A stretch of 27,020 bases of DNA from DATCDR01 sp036510575 (GCA_036510575.1 DATCDR010000007.1:1-27020), one strand, 5' to 3'. Positions 1 to 7,773 are shown, counted from the first letter of the stretch. Notes: generated by a model from the letters alone, not told the origin. A program made the numbers and translations.

Positions 1-160
1 CGTCGATGAGCGTCATCGCGCCAGGCTCAACACCGATCGCCGTGACGACGTCGAGATCGGCGTGGGAGAGGAAGTCGATCAATGCGGTACCGACCGCGCA
101 GAGGTTGTACTCGCGATCGGTCCGGGCGGGTAGAAACGGAAGAGAGTCTGAGCTGGGCAT
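1..160 (-). CDS. PfkB-family sugar/nucleoside kinase, adenosine-kinase-like (N-terminal part only)
   Basis: Only the first 53 codons lie in the window; the gene runs off the left edge on the minus strand. The ATG is at 160-158. The peptide has the N-terminal beta-strand and substrate-contact region of PfkB (ribokinase/adenosine kinase) proteins: CAVGTALIDFLS matches the family's 'GxAxVDxxA' start, and the later GVEPGAMTLID matches the 'G(L/V)PKGSMTLID' block typical of adenosine-kinase-like members. These enzymes phosphorylate a sugar or nucleoside hydroxyl with ATP. The catalytic Asp and anion-hole motif near the C-terminus are outside the window, so the substrate cannot be fixed. No Shine-Dalgarno sequence is visible. 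A TACATT hexamer seven bases before the ATG suggests leaderless transcription. Confidence 0.72.
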   Translation of the reverse strand, partial: MPSSDSLPFLPARTDREYNLCAVGTALIDFLSHADLDVVTAIGVEPGAMTLID

Positions 161-167
161 GGCGGTC

Positions 168-173
168 AATGTA
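168..173 (-). promoter_or_regulatory. Putative -10 hexamer (TACATT) for leaderless pfkB-like gene
   Basis: The hexamer fits TANNNT and lies seven bases before the ATG at 160. The transcript would therefore begin at or next to the start codon. No convincing -35 element is seen. Confidence 0.4.
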
Positions 174-297
174 GCGCCATGCTGCGACGCGACGATAAAT
201 GGGTACTGGGAAACTCGACCGTCACATCCCATTCGTATCCTCGCCATGTGCTCGTGCATCAGGCCTTTCGCTTCGAACTGGACCCGAACAACGCCGT

Positions 298-540
298 CAG
301 GTGCCGATTCGCGTCGCATTGTGGCGTCTCGCGCGACGCGGGGATCGTCAGCTCAACCGTGCGCTCCACACCGTCGTGCTCAGTCGAGTCCAACACGACA
401 AAGAGACCCGGGTCTACGTCGAGCGTCGTCGCGCCGAGGGCAAGACCGATCGCGAGATCAAGCGATGCCTGAAGCGTTATGTTGCTCGACGGCTCTTCCG
501 TCAGCTCGAATCTCTCAATCAGGGGCTTGACGAAACATAG
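298..540 (+). pseudogene. IS110-family transposase, C-terminal remnant
   Basis: Reading from about 298 to the TAG at 538-540 gives a peptide containing RRGDRQLNRALHTVVL, then RVYVERRRAEGKTDREI and KRCLKRYVARRLFRQLE. This is the conserved C-terminal end of IS110/IS116/IS902 transposases, in the Transposase_20 region. About 80 codons of an enzyme normally near 400 residues remain. The N-terminal DEDD catalytic domain is absent, and upstream of about 298 the frame no longer resembles the family. Open frames covering 6-530 and 179-472 are other readings of the same DNA. It is a dead insertion-sequence fragment lying between the kinase start and the aminopeptidase. No terminal repeats or target duplication were recognised, and bases 174-297 hold nothing else I can identify. 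Confidence 0.78.
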
Positions 541-562
541 GAGCGTCCCACTACCGAGTCAC

Positions 563-568
563 TAATCT
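563..568 (+). promoter_or_regulatory. Putative -10 hexamer (TAATCT) for leaderless pepN
   Basis: TAATCT is a good TANNNT hexamer exactly seven bases before the ATG at 576, and the gene has no Shine-Dalgarno sequence. A leaderless mRNA beginning at the ATG is the simplest reading. The hexamer lies 23 bases downstream of the IS110 remnant, so part of this promoter may derive from the old insertion end. Confidence 0.45.
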
Positions 569-575
569 GGCGAAA

Positions 576-3188
576 ATGAGTTCCCAGGATCTGCCCGAGC
601 CCGAGTTTCGACTCCCCGACGCCACACTCCCCCGGCGGTATGCGATCCGGTTGACACCGGACCTTACAGCCGCGACCTTCACCGGCGAGGAACACGTCGA
701 AATCGAGATCTTGAGCGCCACCGAGGAGATAGTTCTGAACGCGGTGGAGTTGAGCATCGACAGTGCCTCCATCTCCGAGGGCTGGCCCGTCGACGCGTCG
801 ACGATCGACAGCGACGCCGCCCTCGACCTCGAGGCCAGCCTCGACGAGGCCACCGAATTCCTGCGCCTCGCCGCGCCGAGCGTCCTCGCACCAGGCCGCT
901 ACACACTCCACCTCGGCTTCGCTGGAGTCTTAAATGACCGGCTCTGCGGCTTCTACAAGAGCACGTATCGCGATGACGACGACCACGAGCAAGTGATCGC
1001 GACCACCCAGTTCGAAGAGACCGATGCGAGACGTGCGTTTCCCTGCTTCGACGAGCCAGCTATGAAGGCGATCTTCTCCATCACGCTCGACGTCCCGCCC
1101 GGTCTGTTCGCGGTCTCGAATTCGAGCGAGATCGCTTCGGAGCCGCTAGCTGAGGGCGGCCGCCGTGTGACGTTCGCGGACACGATCGTTATGTCGACAT
1201 ACATCGTCGCGTTCGTCGTCGGGCCCCTGACGGCGACCGCACCGGTGCTCGCCGACGGTGTGGCAATCCGCGTCGTCCACATCCCGGGCAAGGAGCATCT
1301 CACTGCGCCGGCGATCGAGTGCGCGGTGCATGCGCTCTCGTTCTACAGCAACTACTTCGGGATCCCGTATCCATCCGACAAGCTCGACCTCGTCGCGCTA
1401 CCCGACTTCGCGGCAGGCGCGATGGAGAATCTCGGCTGCGTGACCTTCCGTGAAGCGGTGCTGCTCGCCGATCCCGCGATGACATCACGCCCAGAGCTGC
1501 AACGTATCGCCGAGGTAGTCGAGCACGAGATCGCCCACATGTGGTTCGGCGACCTCGTCACGATGCGATGGTGGAATGGGATCTGGCTGAACGAGGCCTT
1601 TGCGACCTTCATGTCACTGTTGTGCCAGGACAGCTTCCGGCCGGAGTGGAACTGCTTCATCGGCTTCTCACGCGACAAAGGCGGCGCGCTCGCCGTCGAC
1701 GGCCTGCACGCCACACGGCCGATCGAGGTCCCGGTGAACAGACCCGAGGAAGCCGCGGCGATGTTCGACGTCTTGACCTACGAAAAGGGTGCCGGTGTGC
1801 TCTGGATGCTCGAACGCTACGTGGGCGCCGAGACCTTCCGGAACGGCGTACGCCGGTACCTAGCGGCACACCTGAACGCGAACACCGAGACAACCGACCT
1901 CTGGGACGCGATCGAGGCCGAGGCACCTGCGGATCAGATCCGCGCGGTGATGGACAGCTGGATCTTTCAAGGTGGCTACCCCGTCATCGATGCGGCTCCC
2001 ACCGATGACGAGCATCTGTCGCTCACCCAGGCCCCATTCGCGTACCTGCAAAGCGATCCACCTCCGGAGGACTCCGCGATCGGGGACTCCTGGCTGATCC
2101 CTGCGCTCTACCGAAGCCCCGGTCAACCCGAGCAGCGGGTCCTCATCGGTGCTGAGCCATCGGTGATCAACCGCGGCGGGACGGCAGTCGTCGTGAACTC
2201 TGGCGCGGCGGGCTTTTATCGAGTCAACTACGACTCCGAGCTGCTCGCCCCGCTCATCAATGATCTGGCGCTGCTCGAGCCAGGCGAGCGCTACAACCTG
2301 ATCGCTGACCTGTGGGCACTCGCCCTCGCCGGACGCGGCGCACTGGCCAACTTCTTCGCAGTCATCAACCATCTCGCCGACGAGGATGAACCCGACGTGT
2401 GGTCCGTCGTCATCGGTGCGCTCGGGCTCTGCGATCGCGTCATCAAAGCCGAAAACCGCACACTTCTCACTTCCTTCGTCCGACAGGTCCTCCAGCCACA
2501 GCTTGCGCGGGTCGGGTGGATCGCCAAGAGCGGCGAAGCCGAGCAGGTGCCGCTCCTCCGCTCCGCCCTTGTCAGTGCGCTCGGCACGATCGGCGAGGAC
2601 GACGCGGTCATCGCGCACGCGCGAGAGCTCTTCGCACAAGACCACGAGCGTGGCGAGAGCATCGATGCCGACCTCGCTACGGCTGTCCTCACCGTCGTGT
2701 CATCGCACGCGACGCGCGCCGAGTTCGACCAGATTCTCGCCCGCATGCGTCATCCGCTCTCACCGATCGACGAGAACCGCCACCTAAACTGCCTCACCGC
2801 GGTCAGCGACGTCGGCCTCGCCGCCGAGGTCCTGGAGCTCTGCAGCGGGGAGATCCGCACGCAAAATGCCCCGTACCTGATGGGCTCGATGCTTCGCAGT
2901 CGGGCTATCGGCGTGCTCACGTGGTCCTTCATCGGGGAGCACTTCGCCGAGTTCGCTGAGCGATTCCCAGCCAACTCGATTCACCGGATGCTCGATGGCG
3001 TGAGTGGTCTCGTCGCTGTTGACCCCGGCGACGGCGTTCCCGCGCCAGACGTCATCCGAGCGTTTTGCATCGCGAACATCGAACCGGCTCGGCTTCGACT
3101 CGTCGGCCAGAGCCTCGAACGACTCGACGTCAACACCGCGTTCGGCGCACGCGCACAACAGGCCCTCGCCGCACTGCTTCGAGCCTGA
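576..3188 (+). CDS. pepN: M1-family zinc aminopeptidase (aminopeptidase N, ERAP1-like C-terminus)
   Basis: This 870-residue protein removes N-terminal amino acids from peptides with a zinc-activated water. The exopeptidase motif GAMEN is at residues 281-285. The zinc site is H317-E-I-A-H321, with the third ligand E340 in the following WLNEAFATF block. The order is that of M1 enzymes: N-terminal beta saddle (about 15-215), thermolysin-like catalytic domain (about 220-470), a small beta domain, then a helical ERAP1-like C-terminal domain (about 545-865). Length matches actinobacterial PepN (about 850-870). No signal peptide or membrane segment is seen, so it should be cytosolic and serve peptide turnover. 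The ATG at 576 was chosen because the family's start (FRLPDATLPRRYAI) follows at once. The gene stands alone and converges on the dehydrogenase downstream. Confidence 0.95.
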   Translation: MSSQDLPEPEFRLPDATLPRRYAIRLTPDLTAATFTGEEHVEIEILSATEEIVLNAVELSIDSASISEGWPVDASTIDSDAALDLEASLDEATEFLRLAAPSVLAPGRYTLHLGFAGVLNDRLCGFYKSTYRDDDDHEQVIATTQFEETDARRAFPCFDEPAMKAIFSITLDVPPGLFAVSNSSEIASEPLAEGGRRVTFADTIVMSTYIVAFVVGPLTATAPVLADGVAIRVVHIPGKEHLTAPAIECAVHALSFYSNYFGIPYPSDKLDLVALPDFAAGAMENLGCVTFREAVLLADPAMTSRPELQRIAEVVEHEIAHMWFGDLVTMRWWNGIWLNEAFATFMSLLCQDSFRPEWNCFIGFSRDKGGALAVDGLHATRPIEVPVNRPEEAAAMFDVLTYEKGAGVLWMLERYVGAETFRNGVRRYLAAHLNANTETTDLWDAIEAEAPADQIRAVMDSWIFQGGYPVIDAAPTDDEHLSLTQAPFAYLQSDPPPEDSAIGDSWLIPALYRSPGQPEQRVLIGAEPSVINRGGTAVVVNSGAAGFYRVNYDSELLAPLINDLALLEPGERYNLIADLWALALAGRGALANFFAVINHLADEDEPDVWSVVIGALGLCDRVIKAENRTLLTSFVRQVLQPQLARVGWIAKSGEAEQVPLLRSALVSALGTIGEDDAVIAHARELFAQDHERGESIDADLATAVLTVVSSHATRAEFDQILARMRHPLSPIDENRHLNCLTAVSDVGLAAEVLELCSGEIRTQNAPYLMGSMLRSRAIGVLTWSFIGEHFAEFAERFPANSIHRMLDGVSGLVAVDPGDGVPAPDVIRAFCIANIEPARLRLVGQSLERLDVNTAFGARAQQALAALLRA

Positions 3189-3207
3189 CGGAGCGCGGGC
3201 TCTCGTC
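3187..3207. terminator. Possible hairpin between convergent genes
   Basis: GACGGAGC and GCTCTCGTC can pair around a GCGG loop with one bulged base, in the 29-base gap between two convergent stop codons. There is no U-tract on either side, so it would be at best a weak or factor-assisted bidirectional terminator. Confidence 0.25.
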
Positions 3208-3217
3208 AGCATCTGGC

Positions 3218-4195
3218 TCAGCTCTCGTAGACCTCAGGATTGACGCAGTTCGGCAGCCGCTCGCCCGAAAGGCCGGCGATGATGTTGTCGGCGGCGAGAT
3301 GCCCCATCGCGTTTCGCGTCGCGTACGTCGATGCGGCGATGTGCGGGACGACGATGCAGTTCGGGGCGGCCAGGATCGGGTCGTCGAGCTCGAGTGGCTC
3401 CCGTTCGAAGACGTCGAGGCCCGCCCCGCCGATCGTGCCGTTCGAGAGCGCGGCCGCGAGCGCTGCCTGGTCGATGACAGCGCCCCTTGCGGTGTTGATC
3501 AGTATCGCCGAGGGCTTCATAGCGGCAAGCTCTCGGGCGGAGATCAGGTGGCGGGTCGCCTCAGAGAGGGCGACGTGCAGCGATACCACGTCGCTCTCGC
3601 GAAGCAGTGTCTCGAACTCGACGTAGGTGACTCCTTCGACGGGCCGCTCCGTCCGCGAGGTCGCGATGACCCGCATCGAGAAAGCCAACGCCCGCTTCGC
3701 GACCGCCTGGCCGATCCTCCCCATTCCGACGATGCCGAGCGTCGAGTCGGTGAGCTCGAGACCGAGCATGAGCGCCGGATCCCATACCGTCCACTCGCCG
3801 GCGAGTACCGCGTCGCGGCCCTCGACGACGCGGCGAGCGCTCGCAAGCAGCAGCGCGAATGTCATGTCTGCGGTCGCGTTCGTGAGCACGCCTGGCGTGT
3901 TGCCGGCCGGGACCTTATGCCTTGTGAGGGCTGGTACGTCGAAGTTGTCGATGCCGACAGCGACGTTTGCGATCACGCGGAGCGACGGACAGGCCTCGAG
4001 TACTGCCTCGTCGACGCGGTCGGTGACCATGGTCACAATCGCGTCGACAGCGCTCGCGTGCTCGAGGAATTCAGCCGGGCTGGGTGGGCGCGGCTCGGGC
4101 CAAACAAACACGTCGGCGACCTGTTCGAGGCGCTCGAGGGCGTCGCCGAGCAGGGTACGCGCCACGAAGATCTTTGGCCGTTGTTCGGTGCTCAC
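3218..4195 (-). CDS. D-isomer-specific 2-hydroxyacid dehydrogenase (glyoxylate/hydroxypyruvate reductase type)
   Basis: This 325-residue NAD(P)-dependent enzyme reduces a 2-oxoacid to a D-2-hydroxyacid. The Rossmann motif G-M-G-R-I-G is at about residues 157-162. The catalytic triad is Arg in NTARGAVID (about 237), Glu in FEREPL (about 266) and His in VVPHIAAST (about 285). N-terminal VAVGIDNFDV and NTPGVLTNATAD are typical of the GyaR/GRHPR (glyoxylate reductase) subgroup. The GTG at 4195 is preferred over the upstream TTG at 4201 because AAGGAGGT (4208-4201) sits five bases before it. The gene is divergent from glycerate kinase with 146 bases between starts. Making D-glycerate from hydroxypyruvate, or glycolate from glyoxylate, and passing glycerate to the kinase is a reasonable inference. 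Exact substrate and cofactor preference cannot be read. Confidence 0.9.
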   Translation of the reverse strand: MSTEQRPKIFVARTLLGDALERLEQVADVFVWPEPRPPSPAEFLEHASAVDAIVTMVTDRVDEAVLEACPSLRVIANVAVGIDNFDVPALTRHKVPAGNTPGVLTNATADMTFALLLASARRVVEGRDAVLAGEWTVWDPALMLGLELTDSTLGIVGMGRIGQAVAKRALAFSMRVIATSRTERPVEGVTYVEFETLLRESDVVSLHVALSEATRHLISARELAAMKPSAILINTARGAVIDQAALAAALSNGTIGGAGLDVFEREPLELDDPILAAPNCIVVPHIAASTYATRNAMGHLAADNIIAGLSGERLPNCVNPEVYES

Positions 4196-4200
4196 GTGCA

Positions 4201-4208
4201 ACCTCCTT
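4201..4208 (-). promoter_or_regulatory. Strong ribosome binding site deciding the dehydrogenase start
   Basis: Read on the minus strand, AAGGAGGT precedes GTG 4195-4193 by five bases. It overlaps the alternative TTG, which rules that codon out. Confidence 0.75.
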
Positions 4209-4329
4209 CGATGCCTCTCTCAAGCCCCCGACGACGCCACGCCACTCGCCCGAGACCGGCCAACGCTACCGGGGCCATTCGCCCTTCGGGCCCAAAGCGC
4301 GCATCGCGAAGTACCTTTGCACGACGAAC

Positions 4330-4335
4330 AAGGAG
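4330..4335 (+). promoter_or_regulatory. Shine-Dalgarno AAGGAG before a non-canonical ATC start
   Basis: AAGGAG lies six bases before ATC at 4342, the point where homologues begin (ATC-Ala-His-Val-Leu-Val-Ala-Pro-Asp-Lys-Phe). No ATG, GTG or TTG lies in frame between the dehydrogenase start and this position, so this site decides the start. Confidence 0.65.
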
Positions 4336-4341
4336 AGAAGA

Positions 4342-5370
4342 ATCGCTCACGTCCTGGTTGCACCGGACAAGTTTCGCTCGACGGCAAGCGCCCAGGCCGT
4401 TGCGGCCGCCTGTGGTCGCGCGGCAGCTGCGATGGGCCACGTCGCAGAGCTCCTTCCCCTCGCCGATGGCGGTGAAGGGCTACTCGAGGTCGTCGGTGGC
4501 AGCCTCAAAACGACGGTCGTGCATGGCCCACTCGGCGAGGAGGTCGCAGCCTCTTGGCGCCTCCTCGAAGGATCACAAGGAGCAGCGCACCCGACAGCGG
4601 TGATCGAGATGGCAGCGGCGTCAGGGTTAGAGCTCGTCGGCGGGGCACCAGGCAACGACCCGATGGCCGCCTCGACGAGAGGAACCGGGGAGCTGATCGA
4701 AGCCGCGCTGAACGCGGGCGCGAGGCGGATCATCGTCGGCCTGGGCGGATCAGCGACCACTGACGGCGGTGTCGGCGCCCTCGAGGTGATCGCCGATGAC
4801 GTGCGCCTTAGCGACACCGAGCTGCTCGTCGCCTGCGACGTCACGACGACGTTCGTCTTTGCCGCGGAAGTCTTCGGGCCGCAAAAAGGTGCAACGCCGG
4901 CGATGGTCGGGCTCCTCGGCAGGCGACTCGACTCCTTGGCCGAGCACTATCTCGAGCGATTCGGCGTCGACGTCCGAAAGATTCCAGGGTCAGGGGCCGC
5001 TGGTGGGCTAGGAGGTGGCCTCGCCGTGCTCGGTGCGCACCTGAGCTCGGGCTTCGATCTGGTCGCGGACCTGCTCGGGCTCGAGCGAGCGATCGAACGA
5101 GCCGACATCGTCATCACCGGCGAAGGCCGACTGGACGTGACGTCGTTCACGGGCAAAGTCGTCGGATCGCTCCGCGACCAGGTAGCTGGCAGAGCTGCGG
5201 TCGCCTGCATCGTCGGAGAGGCCACGCCCGACGCGTTGGCGCTCGCCGGCGACATGACCGTGTTGTCGCTAAGCGATCGTTACGGCGGCGAAAAGGCGCG
5301 AAGTGACACCGAAGCACTCATCGAGTCAACGTGCACTGAGTACCTGGCCGCCTGGTCACCCAGACGATGA
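4342..5370 (+). CDS. glxK: Glycerate 2-kinase (GlxK/GarK family), apparent AUC start
   Basis: This protein of about 342 residues phosphorylates D-glycerate with ATP to 2-phosphoglycerate (TIGR00045 family). Family marks in order: VLVAPDKF (residues 4-11), LADGGEG (40-46), GLGGSATTDGGVGAL, the CDV block, FGPQKGA, GSGAAGGLGGGL and ITGEGRLD. It is about 30 residues shorter than usual. The gap falls directly after GGVGALEVIADD, where homologues carry a loop before the 'VACDV' strand. No normal start codon occurs at the conserved N-terminus. AAGGAG six bases upstream points to ATC 4342 as initiator, and the frame's earlier ATG at 4084 would lie inside the divergent dehydrogenase. Its last codons overlap the next gene by four bases (ATGA). 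The divergent reductase is its likely metabolic partner. Confidence 0.88.
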   Translation: MAHVLVAPDKFRSTASAQAVAAACGRAAAAMGHVAELLPLADGGEGLLEVVGGSLKTTVVHGPLGEEVAASWRLLEGSQGAAHPTAVIEMAAASGLELVGGAPGNDPMAASTRGTGELIEAALNAGARRIIVGLGGSATTDGGVGALEVIADDVRLSDTELLVACDVTTTFVFAAEVFGPQKGATPAMVGLLGRRLDSLAEHYLERFGVDVRKIPGSGAAGGLGGGLAVLGAHLSSGFDLVADLLGLERAIERADIVITGEGRLDVTSFTGKVVGSLRDQVAGRAAVACIVGEATPDALALAGDMTVLSLSDRYGGEKARSDTEALIESTCTEYLAAWSPRR

Positions 5371-6038
5371 GCGGCGAGCCGAACGCCCGGGCCACGCAGC
5401 TCGCTTGGTTCGCGGCCGCAACCACCGGCTTCCTCTCGCTGGCCGAAGGACTCTCCCTCAAACGAGCTGCGGCCAGTGCCGCGCGCTCTGGGCTCGGCCC
5501 ACTCCTCGAGATCGGCTCCTACCTCGGCCGGTCGACGCTGTTTCTAGCTGCAGGTGTCGTCGAAGCAGGCGCCACGACGGTGCTCTACAGCCTTGACCAT
5601 CACCACGGCTCAGAAGAGATGCAGCCAGGCTGGCCCGACCACGATCCGAGCCTGGTCGACGAAGTGAGCGGAAAGATGGACTCGCTTCCTAAATGGCGAA
5701 AGCGCATCGAGGACTGCCGAGCCGACGATGTGGTCATCGGGGTTCTGGGGCGATCGGACCTCATCGCCGCGAACTGGACGACCCCGCTCAGCTTCGTCTT
5801 CATTGACGGCGGCCATGGCGTAGACGTCGAGTGGGCGGACTACCACGGCTGGTCGGAGAAGCTCGCACCAGGCGGCCTGCTCGCAATCCACGACGTCTTC
5901 TCAGATCCTAAAGACGGCGGCCGCCCTCCCTATGAGTGCTACGTCGATGCGCTCGAGTCCGGGCGCTTCGTCGAAGCGACTCCTTACGCCGCCGAGAGCT
6001 TGCGGGTACTCCTAGCCACCGGGGACGAAACCTCGTAG
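5367..6038 (+). CDS. Class I SAM-dependent methyltransferase (Methyltransf_24 type)
   Basis: This 223-residue protein has a Rossmann-like SAM fold. LLEIGSYLGRSTLFLA (about 46-61) is the SAM-binding motif I of the Methyltransf_24 group. VLYSLDHH (about 72-79) is the acidic end of strand 2. LSFVFIDGGHGVDVEWADY (about 141-159) and LAPGGLLAIHDVF (about 166-178) are typical of the group. The DGGH and HDVF residues often bind a metal or substrate in related O-methyltransferases. The ATG overlaps the glycerate kinase stop (ATGA), which indicates coupled translation, yet its likely partners are on the opposite strand: a toroid protein, a second methyltransferase and a GT4. Its last 55 bases overlap the end of the toroid gene tail to tail. 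The substrate is unknown; a small sugar or lipid-linked sugar is a guess from context. Confidence 0.82.
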   Translation: MSGEPNARATQLAWFAAATTGFLSLAEGLSLKRAAASAARSGLGPLLEIGSYLGRSTLFLAAGVVEAGATTVLYSLDHHHGSEEMQPGWPDHDPSLVDEVSGKMDSLPKWRKRIEDCRADDVVIGVLGRSDLIAANWTTPLSFVFIDGGHGVDVEWADYHGWSEKLAPGGLLAIHDVFSDPKDGGRPPYECYVDALESGRFVEATPYAAESLRVLLATGDETS

Positions 6039-7042
6039 CTCGGTGCAGCGTCGCCGAAGAGCTCATTGGCCACTCCCCCGGCGAGCACGTCCGCCGCGAT
6101 CAGCACCGCGGCGTCGGAGTAGGACGTCGACTCGCCCTTTGGGAACTCGCTGCGCTCGGGGTAGACGACTCCCGTGAGGTATCCGCCGCTTGCCAGCCGT
6201 TTGTCCGAGAGCGTGGCGAAGAGCGCTCTCGCTGTTTTGGAATCTCCAGCTCGGACGTAGGCGATCGCCGCCTCCGCTGTCTCGGCAGAGGTGATCCATC
6301 GCCGATCAGAGCGGCACCGAACCCCGTCTGGGGTGACGAAGCTCGGCTCGCCATGGCGAAGTCGTTGGCTCGCCGCGTCGGCGTTGATGACACCTGCGAG
6401 CACCGGGTAGTACCAGTCCATCGCGAACTCGGACTTGTCGGCAAAGGCCTGCTCCCGAGCCACGATCTCCGCGGCGATGCGATCGCTCGCAGCGCGCCAT
6501 CCTGCGCCGTCACGGCTGAGCCGATCAGCAAGGGCAGCGCCGTGGCGAAGACTCGAAACGAGTGAGGAACTACCAGCTAGCAGGCGAAGGGGCGATTCAT
6601 CACCGACGCCGTCGACCGACCAGGACACCTCTCCGGTCCCTCGCTCGTGGTCGGCCACGTAACCAAGCGCCGCCTCGACCATCGAGAACAGCTCCTCGCA
6701 GGCACCGCTATTGCCAGTGGCGAGGAGATGCGCTAGCACCCCGCTCGCTACATAGCCGACCGAATTGGTGTCGACGTAGTCCGCCGCGGCCACCCCGTCC
6801 TGGTCGTAGCTCGCGCTCCAGGAGCCGTCTTCGCGCTGGGCCACCGCGAGCCAGGAATAGGCGCGGAGCGCGAGATCGTGTCGTCCAGCTACGTCGAATC
6901 CGATCGCCGCCTCGACGTGGTTCCAGGGATCCGCGCCAGCTCCATTAGCTAGCAGCACCAATCCGCTGTCGCGCTGCAGCGACGCGAGGTGGAGAACCGT
7001 CGCGTCGAGCCCGACGTTCGCGCCCTGTTCCGACCCGCTCAC
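5984..7042 (-). CDS. Alpha/alpha-toroid ('prenyltransferase/squalene-oxidase repeat'-like) protein of unknown function
   Basis: About 352 residues from GTG 7042, which overlaps the preceding methyltransferase stop by four bases (GTGA). The frame is open further upstream, but that part overlaps the methyltransferase and looks like Arg/Pro-rich shadow. The protein has repeated helix pairs with aromatic signatures such as YSWLAVAQREDGSWSASYD, AADYVDTNSVGYVASGVL, FAMDWYYPVLAGV and RRWITSAETAEAAIAY. This is the pattern of (alpha/alpha)6 barrels seen in terpene cyclases, prenyltransferase beta subunits and several glycoside hydrolases. No DDxD or DxDD motif and no clear catalytic acid were found, so the common database label 'prenyltransferase' should not be taken literally. 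Lying between methyltransferase and glycosyltransferase genes, it may act on a sugar chain. Confidence 0.7.
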   Translation of the reverse strand: MSGSEQGANVGLDATVLHLASLQRDSGLVLLANGAGADPWNHVEAAIGFDVAGRHDLALRAYSWLAVAQREDGSWSASYDQDGVAAADYVDTNSVGYVASGVLAHLLATGNSGACEELFSMVEAALGYVADHERGTGEVSWSVDGVGDESPLRLLAGSSSLVSSLRHGAALADRLSRDGAGWRAASDRIAAEIVAREQAFADKSEFAMDWYYPVLAGVINADAASQRLRHGEPSFVTPDGVRCRSDRRWITSAETAEAAIAYVRAGDSKTARALFATLSDKRLASGGYLTGVVYPERSEFPKGESTSYSDAAVLIAADVLAGGVANELFGDAAPSYEVSSPVARSTRKLSAA

Positions 7043-7773
7043 CTGGCGGCCTCCGGCGATGTCACACCGGCATGCCGGAGGTAGACGACGACGCTCTTGC
7101 CGATCAGCGGGTCGAGCAGCTTCGCGGCCCATCGGAGCATCGGAGGCTGCGCCGTAATCTCCCAGACGAGGAGACGGTGGTAGGCAGCTACGAGCGGGCG
7201 CTCGGGCCGGTTCACGCCGAGCGCGCAGCGCAGCCACCAGTACGGCGAGTGCAGGCCGTGACGGTACTCGTGATGTACCTGGATAAGTCCAGCTGACCGA
7301 AGGCGACCAAGCAGCTCGCGTCGCCGATAGATCCGAATGTGACCGCCAGCACTGTTGTGGTAGTCGGAGCTAAGGAGCCAGTTGATCGCCTCGGGGAATG
7401 TGCGCGGCACACTGAGTGCGAGGACACCGCCTGCTCGAAGTACGCGGGCGCACTCGAGCATCGCGCGCTCGTCGTCATGGAGGTGCTCGAAGATCTCCGA
7501 AGCCACGATCGCATCAAAGGAGCCATCAGCGAACGGCAGGGCGCAGGCATCTGCAGCGAGGACACCGCCGTCGGCCGCTCGAAGCTCGCCGGCGTCTTGC
7601 ATCGCGGCGATCATGCCGGCAACGCCGGCGAGCTCCTCGAGTGAGGAGTCGAGTGCAACGACGCCTCCGCCTGCCTTCCAGGCGGCGAATGCGTGTCGGC
7701 CGCTGCCACAACCGAGGTCCAAAAGCCGAGTTCCACTGCCAACGCTCAGACGTTCGAGGTCGACCGTCAGCAC
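7039..7773 (-). CDS. Class I SAM-dependent methyltransferase (Methyltransf_11 type)
   Basis: 244 residues starting at GTG 7773. The SAM motif I is LLDLGCGSGRHAFAAWKAG (about 17-35), followed by VVALDSS (motif II), a post-II acidic strand in DACALPFADGSFDAIVASEIFEHL, and LRAGGVLALSVP (motif III). This is the UbiE/COQ5-like Methyltransf_11 layout. The C-terminal third is Tyr/His/Trp-rich (HHEYRHGLHSPYWWLRCALG) and resembles the substrate lid of methyltransferases acting on polyprenyl or sugar substrates. Its start overlaps the upstream glycosyltransferase stop by seven bases (GTGCTGA) and its end overlaps the toroid gene by four, so the three are almost certainly co-translated. The substrate cannot be read from the sequence. 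Confidence 0.88.
   Translation of the reverse strand: MLTVDLERLSVGSGTRLLDLGCGSGRHAFAAWKAGGGVVALDSSLEELAGVAGMIAAMQDAGELRAADGGVLAADACALPFADGSFDAIVASEIFEHLHDDERAMLECARVLRAGGVLALSVPRTFPEAINWLLSSDYHNSAGGHIRIYRRRELLGRLRSAGLIQVHHEYRHGLHSPYWWLRCALGVNRPERPLVAAYHRLLVWEITAQPPMLRWAAKLLDPLIGKSVVVYLRHAGVTSPEAAR

Noticed and set aside
1860..2645. 261-codon minus-strand frame inside pepN
   Set aside because: It is an antisense shadow of a conserved gene with no independent signals.
4084..4341. N-terminal extension of glycerate kinase from ATG 4084
   Set aside because: It would overlap the divergent dehydrogenase by more than 100 bases, reads as basic low-complexity sequence, and lies before the conserved start of the family.
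3065..4603. 512-codon plus-strand frame across the dehydrogenase gene
   Set aside because: It is an antisense shadow in high-GC DNA. It runs over pepN, the dehydrogenase and the kinase and has no domain resemblance.
5984..7042. Calling the toroid protein a prenyltransferase
   Set aside because: The helix-pair repeats fit the fold, but no metal-binding or cyclase motif of prenyltransferases or terpene cyclases could be found.
7043..7237. N-terminal extension of the toroid protein
   Set aside because: It overlaps the coupled methyltransferase, and the residues are Arg/Pro-rich noise. The GTGA junction at 7042 gives a clean start.
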